A DNA stretch of 25,398 nucleotides from Pedobacter sp. (GTDB taxonomy: Bacteria > Bacteroidota > Bacteroidia > Sphingobacteriales > Sphingobacteriaceae), in contig SEDG01000014.1 of the NCBI GenBank assembly GCA_004295885.1, forward strand, positions 1-25,398, given 5' to 3'. The position numbers were made by a program, and so were the translations under genes. Below are positions 16,460 to 23,960 of this stretch, one piece after another. The notes beneath the pieces are model-generated. The model did no database searches. It saw only the letters and a list, made by a program, of their open reading frames with translations, and was not told the origin of the DNA. How positions within the stretch are numbered: the first letter of the stretch is position 1; every line of letters begins with the position of its first letter.

Positions 16460-18907
16460 CTAAAACCCAAATGCAATTCTAAAACCTTGGTCTACCTTGT
16501 AGTTTCCATTATATGAATAGCCGTAACTCACACCGAAACCAAATCTTTCTACTCCGAAATAAAATTCCTTATAATTTTTCTTTCCAGGTTCAGTTAAGTA
16601 GTTAAAACCTACAATTTCTTCCAATTTAAGTTTTCGCAACAACGGAATTTTATTAACAATAAAGCCAGCAAAGTTATGTTCAAAATGGGCTTCGATGTAT
16701 TGCTTACTAGTGCTGTATTGATAAAAATCCAAATACCTAAACTTCCTTAAGTTTGACGGAAATATAGTCGAGTTATTTCCTCTAAAATGTTTGCTCTCTG
16801 GATAATAAACGGTGTTATTGTTTAGGAACTTTCCAGCGCCAACAACTATTGATGAATAGCCAACTAAGCCCAGCCTAACATGTTCTTGATAAATCTCCAA
16901 GCTCAATAAATCATAATCAACATCGCTGTTAAGGATGCCTTTAAAACCTTTTCTATAGCCTAAATTAAAACGCGGAAATTTAGACTCTTCATAGATTTTA
17001 GCATCTGGTCTGGTAATGTATTTTTGTCCGATAGTGTAAGTTAGGCCTGCCGAAATACTAAAAGATTGATAGGTTGGAAATAAGGGTGTTTCGGTAGTCG
17101 GCGAAAATGGATTGTTTGAAGTATATTCTTCATCCTTAACGTTTCTTATCTTATAATCACTGGTATTTTGCAATGTCCTGTTTTGAGCATAGTCAATTGA
17201 AATAGCAGCTTGCAAGCCGTCTGCTAATTCTCTGGTGGTGTTGATGTTTGCAAATTCTTTCCTGTAGAATTTAGATAAATTTCTTTCAAATAGTAGCGAG
17301 TTTATTGTGTTTGAAAGTAAAGTCATAGAACCATATCTATTCAAATCTGCAATATCAGAGCCGAAGCTACCGTTAATGCTTGCTCGTTTTAATGGGTCGT
17401 AATAATAACTTCCGCTTATATTTCCTGTAAAAATATGATTTGAAAAACCATACCGAACTTCCGGCCTAATGGAGTAGGATTTTCTATCTTCCAGCCTTTG
17501 TGTATAGGTTATGCCATACTTTGCAGCAAACCCCTCCACTGTATTAAAAAATACTGACCTAATAATTGGGTCAAATGAAATTGTTCTTTTTTCGTAGCGC
17601 TGGTTGTACCTGTAACCTCTTATAAATAATTTTCCTAAACCAAATTCGTTACTTTCTCGTTCAGTCGAATCTAAATAGTGCTTTGTTGTTTTGCGCAGGG
17701 CGATGCTATCCTTCCTTTTGTAATCAAGCCGCTCTTCGTCGGTTAACGGAATCGGTCTGTTGTTCATCCAATACAGCGAGTCCTTCTTGTTTACCGACTT
17801 GGTAATCTTCAAAATCTCCGAAGTAAAATAGTCCTTCGGGAAATCTGGGAAGGTGTAATTGCTAAAAATCCCAACAAAATAACCTTCAAATTTAAATCCT
17901 AGTGCTTTTCCATTGAATTCAAATTTTGTAGTCGAAGGCATATAAACCTTTTCTAGCTTAACAAACTGCTGTCCAATATTTAAGGTGTCAACAAAGTTGA
18001 TTCCAGCTTCTTCAGTTAAGAAGAGGTTGGTTCCCATTATTCTCCAACTGTCGTCGGCAATATAAATTGTTCCTCTAAAAACAGGATCGTTTTTACGACG
18101 TGGAATTACTTCAATCTTATTTATGGTTACGCCATTTTCTTCTGTGGTTCCAAGAAGTTTGTATTTATAATAAAACATAGCATTGTCTGAAATGGGAGAG
18201 ACAAAACTTCTTGAACTTAAGCCGGATCCTTCTAATAAAAGGTTCTCATAGAAGTTAATTAGCATATCAGATGCCTTGTTGAAGCTAAAGCCATTGTTGT
18301 TTCCAGAAATCTTTGAAGAGACCATTTCTTCCTTAATTTTGTCAGGGCGCTTAAAGCTGAAAATTGATTGAGATTCAGACAGATAAATAATGCCTTTTCT
18401 ATTCGTATCTAAATCTAAAGTCTTTTGAATATCTCTACCAAAGAACTTTTTTGGTGCGCCTACTAATTTTTGCAACCCTTTTATATAGACATCGGCCTTG
18501 TAAGACTCTACCTCATTAAGATATTTTTTTCTATTCTTTACGGCTTGTCTGATAATTTCAAAAGCTGGATCCTCTGCATTTGCCTTAATTACAACATCTT
18601 TTAAGGTATAACTTTCTGGCGCCAAAGTTTGGTTAACGGTCATATCTTGTGTAACCACTATAGCTTTTTCCAAGGCTTTAAAGCCTATAGCTTTGTAAAC
18701 CAAGGTATAATTGCCTTTCTCGAGTGTTAATTTATAAATTCCATCAACGTTACAGGACGCTCCTTTTGTAGTGTTTTTTATAAAAACTGAGGCAAAGGGA
18801 ATAACTTCTCCAGCATTGTCAGTAATTTTTCCAGTAATTTGAAATTGAGCGAACGATACATTTACAACTGTTAAAATAACAATTAGCGAGAGGTATATTT
18901 TCTTCAT
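16460..18907 (-). CDS. DUF5686 outer-membrane barrel protein with carboxypeptidase-regulatory-like domain
   Basis: 815 aa. Signal peptide 1-20 (VSFA before Q). Residues ~22-105 are a CarboxypepD_reg-like beta domain (ITGKITDNAGEVIPFASVFIKNT), then the DUF5686 region, whose start is marked by AEDPAFEIIRQAVKNRKKY (~111-129). The C-terminal half is rich in alternating aromatic strands and ends GFRIAFGF with terminal Phe, as expected of an outer-membrane beta-barrel. It resembles TonB-dependent receptors in front-end architecture, but no plug domain is seen. Family members are widespread in Bacteroidota and lack a settled function. Divergently transcribed from kbl across a region with strong inverted repeats. 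Confidence 0.8.
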   Translation of the reverse strand: MKKIYLSLIVILTVVNVSFAQFQITGKITDNAGEVIPFASVFIKNTTKGASCNVDGIYKLTLEKGNYTLVYKAIGFKALEKAIVVTQDMTVNQTLAPESYTLKDVVIKANAEDPAFEIIRQAVKNRKKYLNEVESYKADVYIKGLQKLVGAPKKFFGRDIQKTLDLDTNRKGIIYLSESQSIFSFKRPDKIKEEMVSSKISGNNNGFSFNKASDMLINFYENLLLEGSGLSSRSFVSPISDNAMFYYKYKLLGTTEENGVTINKIEVIPRRKNDPVFRGTIYIADDSWRIMGTNLFLTEEAGINFVDTLNIGQQFVKLEKVYMPSTTKFEFNGKALGFKFEGYFVGIFSNYTFPDFPKDYFTSEILKITKSVNKKDSLYWMNNRPIPLTDEERLDYKRKDSIALRKTTKHYLDSTERESNEFGLGKLFIRGYRYNQRYEKRTISFDPIIRSVFFNTVEGFAAKYGITYTQRLEDRKSYSIRPEVRYGFSNHIFTGNISGSYYYDPLKRASINGSFGSDIADLNRYGSMTLLSNTINSLLFERNLSKFYRKEFANINTTRELADGLQAAISIDYAQNRTLQNTSDYKIRNVKDEEYTSNNPFSPTTETPLFPTYQSFSISAGLTYTIGQKYITRPDAKIYEESKFPRFNLGYRKGFKGILNSDVDYDLLSLEIYQEHVRLGLVGYSSIVVGAGKFLNNNTVYYPESKHFRGNNSTIFPSNLRKFRYLDFYQYSTSKQYIEAHFEHNFAGFIVNKIPLLRKLKLEEIVGFNYLTEPGKKNYKEFYFGVERFGFGVSYGYSYNGNYKVDQGFRIAFGF

Positions 18908-18942
18908 AAGTTTATCAAAGGCGTAAATATCGTTCTAAGTTA

Positions 18943-18985
18943 TAGTAGTTAACACAATTAATGTGTTAAAGTTTGTTAACTACTA
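18943..18985. promoter_or_regulatory. Nested perfect inverted repeats in the kbl/DUF5686 divergent region (candidate operator)
   Basis: Outer repeat: TAGTAGTTAAC (18943-18953) and GTTAACTACTA (18975-18985), 11 of 11 complementary. Inner repeat: TTAACACA (18949-18956), ATTAA, TGTGTTAA (18962-18969), 8 of 8 complementary. The two share the TTAAC half-site, giving three GTTAA-type half-sites. The outer right arm ends one base before a TATATTTG box, so a protein bound here would cover the -33 region of the kbl promoter. This looks like an operator, but no regulator in the window can be assigned to it. Confidence 0.55.
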
Positions 18986-18986
18986 A

Positions 18987-18994
18987 TATATTTG
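18987..18994 (+). promoter_or_regulatory. Bacteroidota-type -7 box of kbl
   Basis: TATATTTG matches the TAnnTTTG consensus of the Bacteroidota primary sigma factor. It would place transcription start about 38 nt before the kbl ATG. A clear TTTG at the -33 spacing is missing; the nearest TTTG (18972-18975) is only 11 bp away, so the promoter may depend on an activator. Confidence 0.5.
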
Positions 18995-19038
18995 TAGCTT
19001 ATTTAACAAGCACCTAGCTGCGTCAAAATCATATCTAT

Positions 19039-20226
19039 ATGTACAAAACACTTCAACCTGTTCTACAAAAAGAACTTCAAGAAATAGAAAATGCTGGTTT
19101 ATATAAGCGTGAAAGAATTATTACCACACCTCAAGGAGCAGACATTAAAGTGAGCTCTGGGGCAGAAGTAATCAATTTTTGTGCAAATAACTATTTAGGC
19201 CTTTCATCTCATCCAAAAGTAATCGAAGCTGCTAAAAAAGCGATAGACGATTATGGATATGGTATGTCTTCTGTTCGTTTTATTTGCGGTACGCAGAATA
19301 TCCACAAAGAGCTAGAAGCAAAAATTTCTGAATTTTTAGGTACTGAAGACACTATTTTGTATGCTGCTGCCTTTGATGCAAATGGCGGGGTTTTCGAACC
19401 GTTGTTCGGTGCTGAAGATGCAATTATCTCAGACGAATTAAATCACGCTTCAATTATTGATGGGGTTAGACTTTGCAAAGCTCAACGTTTCCGTTATAAA
19501 AATGCTGACATGGCAGATTTAGAAGCTCAGTTAATTGCTGCAAAAGATTGTCGCCACAGAATTATTGTTACCGATGGTGCGTTTTCTATGGATGGTTCGG
19601 TTGCCCCATTGGATAAGATAGCTGATTTGGCTGATAAATATGAAGCTTTAATCATGATTGATGAATCTCATTGTACTGGATTTATCGGTAAAACTGGTCG
19701 TGGTACTCATGAGCATTTTAATGTAATGGACAGGATAGACATTATTACTGGTACATTGGGTAAAGCTTTAGGTGGCGCATCTGGCGGATTTACTTCTGGT
19801 AAAAAAGAAATTATCGATATGCTGCGTCAACGTTCTCGTCCTTATTTATTCTCTAATACTTTGGCTCCAGCAATTGCAGGCGCTTCTGTTGCAGTTTTAG
19901 ATATGTTAAGCGAAACAACTAGCTTACGCGATAAATTGGAAAACAATACAAAATACTTCCGTGAAAAAATGACAGCCGCTGGTTTTGATATTAAACCTGG
20001 TTTTCATCCAATTGTTCCTGTAATGTTGTATGATGCCAAGATTGCGCAAACTTTCGCGGCAAAAATGCTTGATGAAGGAATCTACGTAGTCGGATTTTTC
20101 TATCCAGTTGTTGGACAAGGAAAAGCAAGAATTCGTGTTCAGCTTTCTGCGGCGCACGAGCAACATCATTTAGATAAAGCAATTGCTGCCTTTACCAAAG
20201 TAGGTAAGGAATTAGGTGTAATTTAG
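19039..20226 (+). CDS. kbl: Glycine C-acetyltransferase (2-amino-3-ketobutyrate CoA ligase)
   Basis: 395 aa, cytosolic PLP enzyme of the alpha-oxoamine synthase family (fold type I). It converts 2-amino-3-ketobutyrate and CoA to glycine and acetyl-CoA in threonine breakdown. The Schiff-base lysine is Lys242 in TGTLGKALGGASGG; His136 (DELNHAS) stacks on PLP and Asp208 (MIDESH) contacts its ring nitrogen. FCANNYLGL and SVRFICGTQ near the front and GFFYPVV near the end are near-identical to the E. coli enzyme, which argues against serine palmitoyltransferase or 8-amino-7-oxononanoate synthase. The partner threonine dehydrogenase is not in this window. It has its own promoter box and terminator, so it is monocistronic. 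Confidence 0.95.
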   Translation: MYKTLQPVLQKELQEIENAGLYKRERIITTPQGADIKVSSGAEVINFCANNYLGLSSHPKVIEAAKKAIDDYGYGMSSVRFICGTQNIHKELEAKISEFLGTEDTILYAAAFDANGGVFEPLFGAEDAIISDELNHASIIDGVRLCKAQRFRYKNADMADLEAQLIAAKDCRHRIIVTDGAFSMDGSVAPLDKIADLADKYEALIMIDESHCTGFIGKTGRGTHEHFNVMDRIDIITGTLGKALGGASGGFTSGKKEIIDMLRQRSRPYLFSNTLAPAIAGASVAVLDMLSETTSLRDKLENNTKYFREKMTAAGFDIKPGFHPIVPVMLYDAKIAQTFAAKMLDEGIYVVGFFYPVVGQGKARIRVQLSAAHEQHHLDKAIAAFTKVGKELGVI

Positions 20227-20244
20227 TAGCCGTTACAATAAATA

Positions 20245-20306
20245 TAGTCGCAGAAAAGTCTCAGCTTTTGCTTTAGGTTTGTTCTTTTCTGCGACTACTG
20301 TTTTTT
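20245..20306 (+). terminator. Intrinsic terminator after kbl
   Basis: Perfect 14-bp stem, TAGTCGCAGAAAAG (20245-20258) and CTTTTCTGCGACTA (20284-20297), with a 25-nt loop, followed 3 nt later by six T residues (20301-20306). It begins 18 nt after the kbl stop codon and separates kbl from pheS. Confidence 0.85.
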
Positions 20307-20442
20307 CTGCACCCTAAAAACATCATTTTTAATTAAAAAGTTCGCTTTCGTTTTCTAACTGCTTAGTTCATTTTCTTGTAATAAATGCGTTTCAAGATAA
20401 TATTTGAACCGACAGCATATAAAACTATTCTATAAATTGCTG

Positions 20443-20450
20443 TATATTTG
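20443..20450 (+). promoter_or_regulatory. -7 box immediately before pheS
   Basis: TATATTTG, an exact TAnnTTTG match, ends only 4 nt before the pheS ATG at 20455. Transcription from it would start at or within a few bases of the ATG, giving a leaderless or nearly leaderless mRNA. No good -33 element at 19-21 bp spacing is visible. Confidence 0.4.
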
Positions 20451-20454
20451 GCAG

Positions 20455-21159
20455 ATGTTACAAGACCAGATCACACAGTATACCGCAGAGATCAATGCAT
20501 TTGACACTTCAAGTGCAGATGAGCTGGAGCAATTTCGTTTAAACTTTCCTGAAGAACATCCTGCAAGAGATATGCAAGATACTTTCTTCATTAAAAAAGG
20601 TGGAGAAAAGGGAGACATCGCCTTGCGTACACACACCTCATCTGTACAAGTGCGCATGATGGAAGCTGGTCAGCCGCCATTTAGAGCATTAATGCCTGGT
20701 CGCGTTTACCGTAACGAAGCAATTTCTGCTAGAGCGCATTGTTTTTTCCATCAAGTAGAAGGTTTATATGTTGATGAAAACGTTTCATTTGCAGATTTAA
20801 AACAAACCTTATTTTACTTTGTTCAGGAGTTGTACGGAGAGGGGACGAAAGTTCGTTTCCGCCCATCATATTTCCCTTTTACAGAGCCCAGTGCTGAGAT
20901 GGATATTTCTTGTACCATTTGCAAAGGCGATGGTTGCCAAATGTGTAAACACAGTGGATGGGTAGAGATTTTAGGCTGCGGAATGGTAGACCCTAACGTT
21001 TTAGAAAACTGTGGTATCGATAGCAAGAGATATAGTGGTTTTGCATTCGGAATGGGAATTGAACGTATTGCAAACCTAAAATATGTAATTAAAGATTTAC
21101 GTCTTTTCTCTGAAAATGATGTTCGTTTCTTAAAACAATACAAATCAGCAATTATCTAA
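20455..21159 (+). CDS. pheS: Phenylalanine-tRNA ligase alpha subunit with a large internal in-frame deletion
   Basis: 234 aa, against roughly 340-350 usual in this phylum. Residues 1-29 match the normal N-terminus (MLQDQITQYTAEINAFD). At Leu29-Asn30 (20539-20544) the sequence jumps to NFPEEHPARDMQDTFF, which normally follows ~110 residues later. Lost are most of the tRNA-contacting coiled coil and class II motif 1 with the dimer-interface helix. Retained are motif 2 (ALMPGRVYRNE, ~78-104), the four-cysteine insert C153/C156/C161/C164, which I recall as normal for Bacteroidota PheS, and motif 3 (FGMGIERIANLKY, ~198-210). The frame is open throughout. As written it should not support aminoacylation, so either another pheS exists or the deletion is a sequencing/assembly fault. 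A TTG at 20404 gives a longer frame but adds a non-homologous segment. Confidence 0.85.
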   Translation: MLQDQITQYTAEINAFDTSSADELEQFRLNFPEEHPARDMQDTFFIKKGGEKGDIALRTHTSSVQVRMMEAGQPPFRALMPGRVYRNEAISARAHCFFHQVEGLYVDENVSFADLKQTLFYFVQELYGEGTKVRFRPSYFPFTEPSAEMDISCTICKGDGCQMCKHSGWVEILGCGMVDPNVLENCGIDSKRYSGFAFGMGIERIANLKYVIKDLRLFSENDVRFLKQYKSAII

Positions 21160-21572
21160 TGAAAAAGTATATCGGATTAGTTATGGTTATTTTGCTTTTC
21201 ACATCTTGTGCGAAGGAAGAAACCTTAATTCCCGATTTGCCAGTAAACTTTAGCGCACCGTTAACAGACCCAAGATTAAGTAGGTTAAGTACAGCTGGTG
21301 GTGCGGTAACTTTAACAGGTTATGGTGTTGCTGGAATCATAATTTATCGCAGAGCGGATAATGCCTATGTAGCCTATGATCGTTGCAGTACAGTTAACCC
21401 AGAACAAAAAAATGCGGTTGTTGTTGATGATCCAAGTTTAACTGCAACTGACCCAGTTTCTGGCGCTAAATATTCGCTTTACGATGGCAGTCCAGTTAAG
21501 GCTCCAGCAAAAACATCCCTAAAACAATACGGTGTTACCATTGCTGGTAATACATTACAGGTAACTAATTAA
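21159..21572 (+). CDS. Rieske-like lipoprotein lacking iron-sulfur ligands
   Basis: 137 aa. Lipobox FTSC, Cys17. The remainder resembles the Rieske-fold lipoproteins of Bacteroidota: GIIIYRRADNAYVAYDRCS, then TDPVSGAKYSLYDGSPV, APAKTSLKQY and a final strand TLQVTN, parallel to the GSxF...G...GPA...L..Y pattern. The two Cys-x-His/Cys-x2-His ligand sets of a [2Fe-2S] Rieske protein are absent: where CPCHGS is expected the sequence reads DPVSGA, and the only mature cysteine besides Cys17 is Cys76. It probably keeps the beta fold without a cluster. Its ATG shares a base with the pheS stop (TAATG) and its stop shares a base with the TetR ATG, indicating translational coupling. Function unknown. 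Confidence 0.7.
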   Translation: MKKYIGLVMVILLFTSCAKEETLIPDLPVNFSAPLTDPRLSRLSTAGGAVTLTGYGVAGIIIYRRADNAYVAYDRCSTVNPEQKNAVVVDDPSLTATDPVSGAKYSLYDGSPVKAPAKTSLKQYGVTIAGNTLQVTN

Positions 21573-22147
21573 TGGAGCCAGAAAAAATAAAAGAAAGCAT
21601 TGTAAGAGCGGCGAAAGAGCTTTTTAGAAAATATGGTTACCATAAAACCAGCGTAAATGAAATTGCCAAAAAAGCCAGAATAGCAAAGGCAACCATTTAC
21701 AAATATTTTGATAGCAAGGAGCAAGTTTTAGATGCTATTTTAATGGATTACCTTGATGTTAATCTTCACGAGATTATAAGCAATAAAGTAACTTTTGCCA
21801 ATGAGGAAGAGCACCTAAAGGCTTTAGTTATGAAAACCTGCCGTTTATCTTATACAGTTTGTAATGAATTTATTGGATGGGATTTTGTACGCGAAAATGC
21901 AAACTCCCAGGAATTTCTAAAACATCTTTCAGATCAGCTTGAAGCACTCTTGTTATCTGCATACTTAGAACTCGACCACTTTAAAAAGAATCCAGCTCGC
22001 CGTGGCGGTTTGGCATTTCTACTAAAAGCTAGTAAGAGTATAGTATTTTCTTTCGCTTTTACTTCAGTAAGCGATGCCGATGTACGCAAGAACTTTGTCA
22101 CTTTTCAGAAAGAGTTATTGCCGTATTTGGTAAAAGCGGCTTTGTAG
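21572..22147 (+). CDS. TetR/AcrR family transcriptional regulator
   Basis: 191 aa. Residues ~5-55 form the TetR N-terminal helix-turn-helix: IVRAAKELFRKYGYHKTSVNEIAKKARIAKATIYKYFDSKEQVL, in short ARIAKATIYKYF as the recognition helix. The rest is an alpha-helical ligand-binding domain with no specific match I recognise. Cytosolic, expected dimer. The gene starts within the stop codon of the Rieske-like lipoprotein gene (1-base overlap), so it is co-translated with it and with pheS. No efflux pump or obvious target gene lies beside it; the effector is unknown. Confidence 0.88.
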   Translation: MEPEKIKESIVRAAKELFRKYGYHKTSVNEIAKKARIAKATIYKYFDSKEQVLDAILMDYLDVNLHEIISNKVTFANEEEHLKALVMKTCRLSYTVCNEFIGWDFVRENANSQEFLKHLSDQLEALLLSAYLELDHFKKNPARRGGLAFLLKASKSIVFSFAFTSVSDADVRKNFVTFQKELLPYLVKAAL

Positions 22148-22236
22148 GTTTAACAGCATTTCTTCGTGCTTCATTTATTTCAGCATCTGGTTAAAAAGGA
22201 CCCTTTTATTTCTTGTTTTGATTATATTGTTGTCTT

Positions 22237-23379
22237 ATGAAGAGGATTATTGTTTTAGCAATTCTAATATGCAGTTTATTTCTGAGCCAAACTTATGGTC
22301 AACAATCAGATTCTACTGTAATTATTGGTAAACCAGCTTTTTATTTAGTTCCAGATACAAATGTTAGGATAGAGCTTACAAATTCTCTAAAAGGATTTTT
22401 AAGGGCGAGAAATGATTCGGCTAATCCAAATCCATATATAGAATCTGCCTATCTAAGGGACAACGTTGATCCTTTCAGCTGGTTAAGGTCTGCAGAAGGT
22501 AAAAAGCCAAACGGAAAGAGGTTTTATATACCTACTTTATTAACTGTAATGCCAATTGGTGCACAAAAGTACATTTTGAAGCTTGCTTACATATCGGCTA
22601 ACAACAGTTTATCAAATATTCCGGAATTGAAATTAGTAACCTCTTTTGAAGTAAGAAAGATGGGAGATAAGTATTTTTTTTACAATACAATTGAATACAA
22701 TACAAGATCATTTAACGTAAAACAAGTTGGAAACATAAAATATATATATCCAAACAAGTTAAATATTGAGATGGCAAAAAATATGGACCAGTTCAATTCA
22801 GCTTTTGCTAAAAAATTTAATACAACACCTTTAAAAATTACCTATTACAAATGCAACGATCCGGAGCAACTTTTTAAAATGCTTGGATTTGATTATATAG
22901 AAAATATGTATTACTCTTTATCTGGCGGATTAGCCTATCAGTGGAATAATACGTTACTTGCGGGAAACAACTCCGAGCTTTACGAACATGAAGTAGTTCA
23001 TTTTTATACATCAATATTATTTGGACAGATAACGCGAGAGGTTGATGAAGGATATGCAACTTATGTTGGTGGTTCTGGGGGAGTTAATTTAGATGGGCTT
23101 GCAATGTTTGCTAAAAAATATATTATTTCAAATAAGGTTTCAGACATTTGTGATTTAGCCACTGATTTTAAGGTTAGAATTGATGGCGGGGTGCCGATAA
23201 CTTACATCTTAAGTGGTTTGGTATGTAGAGATATTGAAGAAAAATATGGTATAGACGGTACCAAGAAACTGTTTAGTCCAGAGCGTCAAGAAGATTATTT
23301 TGCAACATTAAAAAGAGTTAATGGAATTGGTAAGGAAGAGTTTTCAAAATATATAAAAACATTGTTGGCTAAATATTAA
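22237..23379 (+). CDS. Secreted gluzincin-type metallopeptidase-like protein (HExxH)
   Basis: 380 aa. Signal peptide 1-21 (QTYG before QQ). No close family recognised. Residues 251-255 are HEVVH and Glu271 in DEGYATYVGG follows 16 residues later, the arrangement of gluzincin zinc peptidases (M1/M61/MA-clan-like), with His251 and His255 and Glu271 as zinc ligands and Glu252 as catalytic base. The N-terminal ~200 residues look mainly beta (VRIELTNSLKGFLRARN, FYNTIEYNTRSFNV) and may be an accessory domain. The C-terminal half after the motif is helical, as in the clan. Predicted periplasmic or secreted; substrate unknown. It is 89 bp downstream of the TetR gene and probably transcribed separately. 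Confidence 0.7.
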   Translation: MKRIIVLAILICSLFLSQTYGQQSDSTVIIGKPAFYLVPDTNVRIELTNSLKGFLRARNDSANPNPYIESAYLRDNVDPFSWLRSAEGKKPNGKRFYIPTLLTVMPIGAQKYILKLAYISANNSLSNIPELKLVTSFEVRKMGDKYFFYNTIEYNTRSFNVKQVGNIKYIYPNKLNIEMAKNMDQFNSAFAKKFNTTPLKITYYKCNDPEQLFKMLGFDYIENMYYSLSGGLAYQWNNTLLAGNNSELYEHEVVHFYTSILFGQITREVDEGYATYVGGSGGVNLDGLAMFAKKYIISNKVSDICDLATDFKVRIDGGVPITYILSGLVCRDIEEKYGIDGTKKLFSPERQEDYFATLKRVNGIGKEEFSKYIKTLLAKY

Positions 23380-23639
23380 TAAAATTTCCCGACAACGTCC
23401 TTGGCTGAAACTAGGAAGGTCGAGCAAAGAGATTTTATCGCTTATTACTGCTGCAAAGTGTTTCCGCGTGAAAGGTTTAACGAACTATGCAGCCACAAAT
23501 AATTGCACTGTATCAATTATATAAACCTGATATTCGTGAATGCCGTTTTTCACGGCAGCAACATTCGCAGAGCAAACCTTTAAAAAAAACGCTTCAAACC
23601 TGCTTTTCAAATCCCTCAATCATCTCAACAAAAAATTAA

Positions 23640-23681
23640 TATATACCATTTTGGTTTTCGGTATATAAAAGCCTATATTTG
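23640..23681 (+). promoter_or_regulatory. Promoter with overlapping inverted repeat, upstream of the 36-codon ORF
   Basis: TATATACC (23640-23647) and GGTATATA (23660-23667) are perfect 8-bp arms separated by 12 bp. Inside the spacer is TTTG (23650-23653), exactly 20 bp before TATATTTG (23674-23681), the canonical Bacteroidota -33/-7 arrangement. A repressor binding the dyad would block the -33 element. The half-site shape recalls operators of XRE-type autoregulators of toxin-antitoxin loci, but no such gene is present here; that comparison is inference only. Confidence 0.6.
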
Positions 23682-23705
23682 TATAATTAACATCATAATT
23701 TAGCT

Positions 23706-23816
23706 ATGAGTCAAGAGATATTAGAGGTTTCTGTAATGGTTGATGAACAATTTGATATGAAGTTTAATTGGTTAGAAGGTACTTTCGGCTTAATCCTTAA
23801 GGTTTTTGGCAAATAA
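23706..23816 (+). CDS. Possible 36-aa small protein
   Basis: ATG at 23706, stop at 23814-23816; 36 residues beginning MSQEILEVSVMVDEQF and ending LILKVFGK. Acidic first half, hydrophobic and basic end (WLEGTFGLILKVFGK), compatible with a short amphipathic helix. It begins 24 bp after a consensus -7 box and is the first ATG in the predicted transcript. I recognise no family. Against it: the size is within what chance allows, and no strong ribosome-binding site is visible, although those are often absent in Bacteroidota. It may be a genuine small protein or the remnant of a longer gene. Confidence 0.35.
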   Translation: MSQEILEVSVMVDEQFDMKFNWLEGTFGLILKVFGK

Positions 23817-23916
23817 ACACACTAACTGATTGTTCACTATTAATCGAGTTCCCAAAACTCGAAAGAAATATTATGCTTTATGATTTGGTAGTTATTTATT
23901 TTAACTCCTAGTCTAG

Positions 23917-23944
23917 TATCTCACTTCTCAATACTCACATCTCT
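23917..23944. repeat. Four degenerate 7-nt repeats (nnnCTCA) before rlmD
   Basis: TATCTCA, CTTCTCA, ATACTCA and CATCTCT follow one another without gaps, keeping CTC in register every 7 nt. The run ends 16 bp before the rlmD ATG. Like the GTTATAA run near 16411, it has a 7-nt period. Confidence 0.5.
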
Positions 23945-23960
23945 TTTTACTATCTTACAC

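Larger units (their letters stand above)
23380..23960. other. 581-bp intergenic region with hairpins, a regulated-looking promoter and one small ORF
   Basis: Between the HExxH protein gene and rlmD. It holds a hairpin at 23541-23557 (TGCCGT, 5-nt loop, ACGGCA), a dyad and promoter at 23640-23681, a 36-codon ORF at 23706-23816, a 6-bp hairpin at 23845-23861 (CGAGTT, CCCAA, AACTCG) without a T-run, and a 7-nt-period repeat at 23917-23944. The gap is longer than any other in the window and precedes a gene missing its 5' part, so it may be partly remnant DNA. No sequence encoding the missing rlmD N-terminus (the CxGGCKW-type motif) was found on either strand. Confidence 0.6.

Noticed and set aside
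19039..20226. Serine palmitoyltransferase or 8-amino-7-oxononanoate synthase
   Set aside because: Motifs FCANNYLGL, SVRFICGTQ and GFFYPVV match Kbl almost exactly over the full length.
20404..20454. TTG-initiated N-terminal extension of pheS by 17 residues
   Set aside because: The added residues do not resemble PheS, and a -7 box lies inside the extension; the ATG at 20455 matches the family start.
23487..23639. 50-codon ORF (MQPQIIALYQ...) in the gap before rlmD
   Set aside because: Residue composition looks random, no promoter box or ribosome-binding site is evident, and it runs into the dyad at 23640.
23380..23960. tRNA, CRISPR or insertion-sequence remnant in the gap
   Set aside because: No cloverleaf with a T-loop, no regularly spaced repeats and no transposase-like reading frame were found.
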